Below are positions 62,327 to 64,000 of a stretch of 64,000 bases of DNA, piece after piece. The stretch comes from Massilia antarctica (GTDB lineage: Bacteria; Pseudomonadota; Gammaproteobacteria; Burkholderiales; Burkholderiaceae_D), in the NCBI RefSeq assembly GCF_015689335.1, contig NZ_CP065053.1, positions 1,426,001-1,490,000 of the forward strand. Direction: 5' to 3'. Position 1 is the first letter of the stretch; each line of letters opens with the position of its first letter. The notes beneath the pieces were generated by a model, which ran no database searches, was not told the origin of the DNA, and worked only from the letters and a program-made list of their open reading frames with translations. The translations under genes and the position numbers were made by a program.

Positions 62327-63601
62327 TTATTTCTTCTTGCGCGCAGCGCGCGGCGCCGGGTGCGCGCACTTGTCGTCGAACACCGAGGCGTCGGCTAGAA
62401 ACTCGCGCGCGTCCGCATCCTTGGGCATGGCCGTGCGCAAGTGCGCGGCGATGGTCTTCACTTCCGCGTCCAGCGCGGTGGCGCCGCCGCAGCCGGCAAC
62501 CCGGCGCTTGAGGGTGGCGGCCAGCATGGCGGAGCGGCCGTGCTTGACCGTGTTGGGCATGGTGACGCGGCGGATGGCCAGGATGTCCTCGTAGCGCGCC
62601 AGGGCCGCCGGGTTCTGGTCCTGATGCTCGTGCATGCTGCCGATATCGTTGATGATGGCGACCGTTTCCTCGGACTGCGCGCCGAAGGTTTGCACGGCCT
62701 GCGGCAGCATGGCCTCGAACAATTCCTGGGCGCGCTTGTGGTTGCGCTCAGCGCTATAGCTCATCGCATGCGCGGCCCGCACTTCCAGGGTCACCGGGTC
62801 GGCCATGCCGAGCGTGGCGCCGTACACCGCGATGGCGCGCTCGTACCATTCGCGCCCGGTCCGGTTGTCGTTCTCGCGCATGTAGCTACCGCCGATGTTC
62901 ACATAACTCATGCCGACCTGGTAGCTGTTCTCGCCATGGATCTTGCGGCGCAGTTCCAGCGCCTCGGTCAACAGGCGGCGCTCGCCGGCCACGTCGCCCT
63001 TCAGGCCCAGCATGCGTCCGAGCGCGTCCGCCGCATCGGCTTCGAGCTGGAGGTTGGCGTTCTTGCGGGCCTGCGCCAGCACCTCGGCCATTTCGGCCTG
63101 GACGGTGCCGAATTCCTTCATCTGCATGCGCTGCTCGGCGCTGTCGAGCATGGCCTGGGCGGCCTGGTCCGACTCCTTGCCGTACCCGGCCCGGCAAGCT
63201 TGCACGGCGGCGGCATAGCCGACCCGCCCGGCCACCGGGTCGCCGCCGTCGCCGGCGCGCTGGGCATCGAGCCCGTACGCGTGGCACAGCACGGCGGAAG
63301 CGTCGTGCGTGCGGACTTTCTCGGCACGGGCGCTGGCGATGGCTTGTTGCAGGGCGGCCGTCGAGGCTGCGCTCTTGCCTTCGTTGTCCAGCGCCAGCGC
63401 ACTGCAATACAGGCGCTGCGGTCCGAATTCGAGCGCCTCGGCATCGGTACAGCAGTCGGCGCCGCTGCAACGCGGACCGGACTCGCCCGGTTCTTCGGTC
63501 AACTGCACTTCGGGAGGCCGCACGGGTGCGGTGGTACAGGCCGCCAAGCCAAGGGCGCACAGCAGGACGGACGCAAGCGGGAGTAAGCGAGGTGTGAGCA
63601 T
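62327..63601 (-). CDS. Tetratricopeptide-repeat lipoprotein
   Basis: A 424-residue exported lipoprotein (signal with lipobox LAAC near residue 22, mature C-T-T-A-P). A cysteine-rich mid part (PRCSGADCCTDAEALEF; AVLCHAYG; QACRAGYG) is followed by TPR repeats (KSAASTAALQQAIASARA; AGERRLLTEALELRRKIHGENSYQVGMSYVNIGGSYMRENDNRTG; NHKRAQELFEAMLPQAVQTFGA; ALARYEDILAIRRVTMPN). It binds partner proteins, unidentified. First gene of a five-gene minus-strand operon (63601 to 60062). Confidence 0.88.
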   Translation of the reverse strand: MLTPRLLPLASVLLCALGLAACTTAPVRPPEVQLTEEPGESGPRCSGADCCTDAEALEFGPQRLYCSALALDNEGKSAASTAALQQAIASARAEKVRTHDASAVLCHAYGLDAQRAGDGGDPVAGRVGYAAAVQACRAGYGKESDQAAQAMLDSAEQRMQMKEFGTVQAEMAEVLAQARKNANLQLEADAADALGRMLGLKGDVAGERRLLTEALELRRKIHGENSYQVGMSYVNIGGSYMRENDNRTGREWYERAIAVYGATLGMADPVTLEVRAAHAMSYSAERNHKRAQELFEAMLPQAVQTFGAQSEETVAIINDIGSMHEHQDQNPAALARYEDILAIRRVTMPNTVKHGRSAMLAATLKRRVAGCGGATALDAEVKTIAAHLRTAMPKDADAREFLADASVFDDKCAHPAPRAARKKK

Positions 63602-63655
63602 AGAGGCAACGTTCGGAAAGAGGGACGTGCCTTATTATAGAGCATTGTCGCTATG

Positions 63656-64000
63656 CTAATTTTCAGGAAAGCCGAGCGTGGCGGGCGCCTGCTTCAGATG
63701 GCCGATCAGGCGCTCGACGTGGCGCACCTCGTCGACGCCCAAAAAACCGTGGCGCTGCCCACGGTTCGCGCTATTGGACACGATGTCCGATGCGGCTTCG
63801 AGCAGGAGGTCGCCGCTGTCGTCGCGCCCGCCCATGCAGTCGGCATGCACCAGGCCGGCCGGTGCGTAGGTACGCGTGATCAACGGACCGCTGGCATCGA
63901 TCGTCAGGGCGCGCCCGGTGGTGATGGCATGCACCACACTGAGCGCATTGTTGCGCATCTTGAACGGCTGATACAGGCGGTAAACACCAAGCCACAGAAA
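63656..64000 (-). CDS. Unrecognised protein, N-terminus beyond the window
   Basis: The frame stays open to base 64000 (upstream residues FLWLGVYRLYQPFK lead into MRNNALSVVHAITTGRAL), so the visible 114 residues are the C-terminal part. No family recognised. Two cysteine-poor beta-like stretches (TIDASGPLITRTYAPAGLVH; CMGGRDDSGDLLLEAA) and a helix ending (VERLIGHLKQAPATLGFPEN). It stops 54 bp before the TPR operon. ATG at 63958 could be an internal start. Confidence 0.7.
   Translation of the reverse strand, partial: FLWLGVYRLYQPFKMRNNALSVVHAITTGRALTIDASGPLITRTYAPAGLVHADCMGGRDDSGDLLLEAASDIVSNSANRGQRHGFLGVDEVRHVERLIGHLKQAPATLGFPEN

Overview
The window is high-GC chromosomal DNA from a betaproteobacterium. 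Gene content points to Burkholderiales, most likely the Oxalobacteraceae (Massilia/Telluria-like): RdgC, FolE2, a secreted lipase with its own foldase, an EmrAB-NodT efflux operon, VF530, a GTP-dependent PEP carboxykinase and LexA boxes of the TACTGT-N8-ACAGTA type. The genus is inferred from content, not from a marker gene. Both ends cut a gene: a LytS-type sensor kinase at base 1 and an unrecognised protein at base 64000.

Layout. 1-6.3 kb: LytS/LytTR two-component pair, Xaa-Pro aminopeptidase with an EamA exporter, a divergent LysR regulator, and a glutathione S-transferase. 4.7-7.5 kb: two paralogous small membrane proteins (DUF3592-like) around an unknown membrane protein. 7.6-12 kb: a SufR-like regulator with a four-cysteine C-terminus, a Stealth-type sugar-phosphate transferase, a cytochrome gene remnant, then a Tat-exported ferritin-like protein, cytochrome c and FolE2. 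The regulator promoter and the ferritin/cytochrome promoter share an AT-rich motif. 12-17 kb: ssb, a lipoprotein, and uvrA behind a LexA box. 17-28 kb: an Rpn-type nuclease, the EmrAB/NodT efflux operon, a beta-propeller diguanylate cyclase, and pckG. 28-33 kb: a 2-hydroxyacid dehydrogenase, an unknown protein, a half-length asparaginase, rdgC, and dinB behind a perfect LexA box. 33.3-34.6 kb: an intact IS4-family element with a 10-bp target duplication, lying inside a dispersed palindromic repeat. 34.8-39.5 kb: TetR, lipase plus foldase, and a secreted subtilisin-like protease. 40-48 kb: TonB receptor, XRE (MmyB-type) regulator, alpha/beta hydrolase, glycerate 2-kinase, and exported oligopeptidase B. 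48.1-48.4 kb: tRNA-Val and tRNA-Asp with a good promoter and terminator. 48.4-56 kb: a small ABC exporter pair, a diguanylate cyclase, a cyclic-nucleotide-binding protein with an AI-2E/PerM-type protein, and an NMT1-PAS-GGDEF-EAL hybrid. 56-64 kb: a YgiQ-type radical SAM protein, DUF4404, VF530, a SLOG-fold protein, and a compact operon of TPR lipoprotein, 2OG-Fe(II) hydroxylase, two FxLYD-like membrane paralogues and a small membrane protein.

Working together: uvrA and dinB look like SOS regulon members, and ssb and rdgC are further replication or recombination factors. Three GGDEF proteins, all with an intact RxxD inhibitory site, suggest active cyclic-di-GMP signalling. Secreted hydrolases (lipase with foldase, S8 protease, oligopeptidase B) suggest a life degrading polymers. 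The best candidates for something new are the SufR-like regulator with its shared promoter motif and redox/metal genes, and the TPR-hydroxylase-FxLYD operon. No CRISPR array, prophage or plasmid origin was seen.
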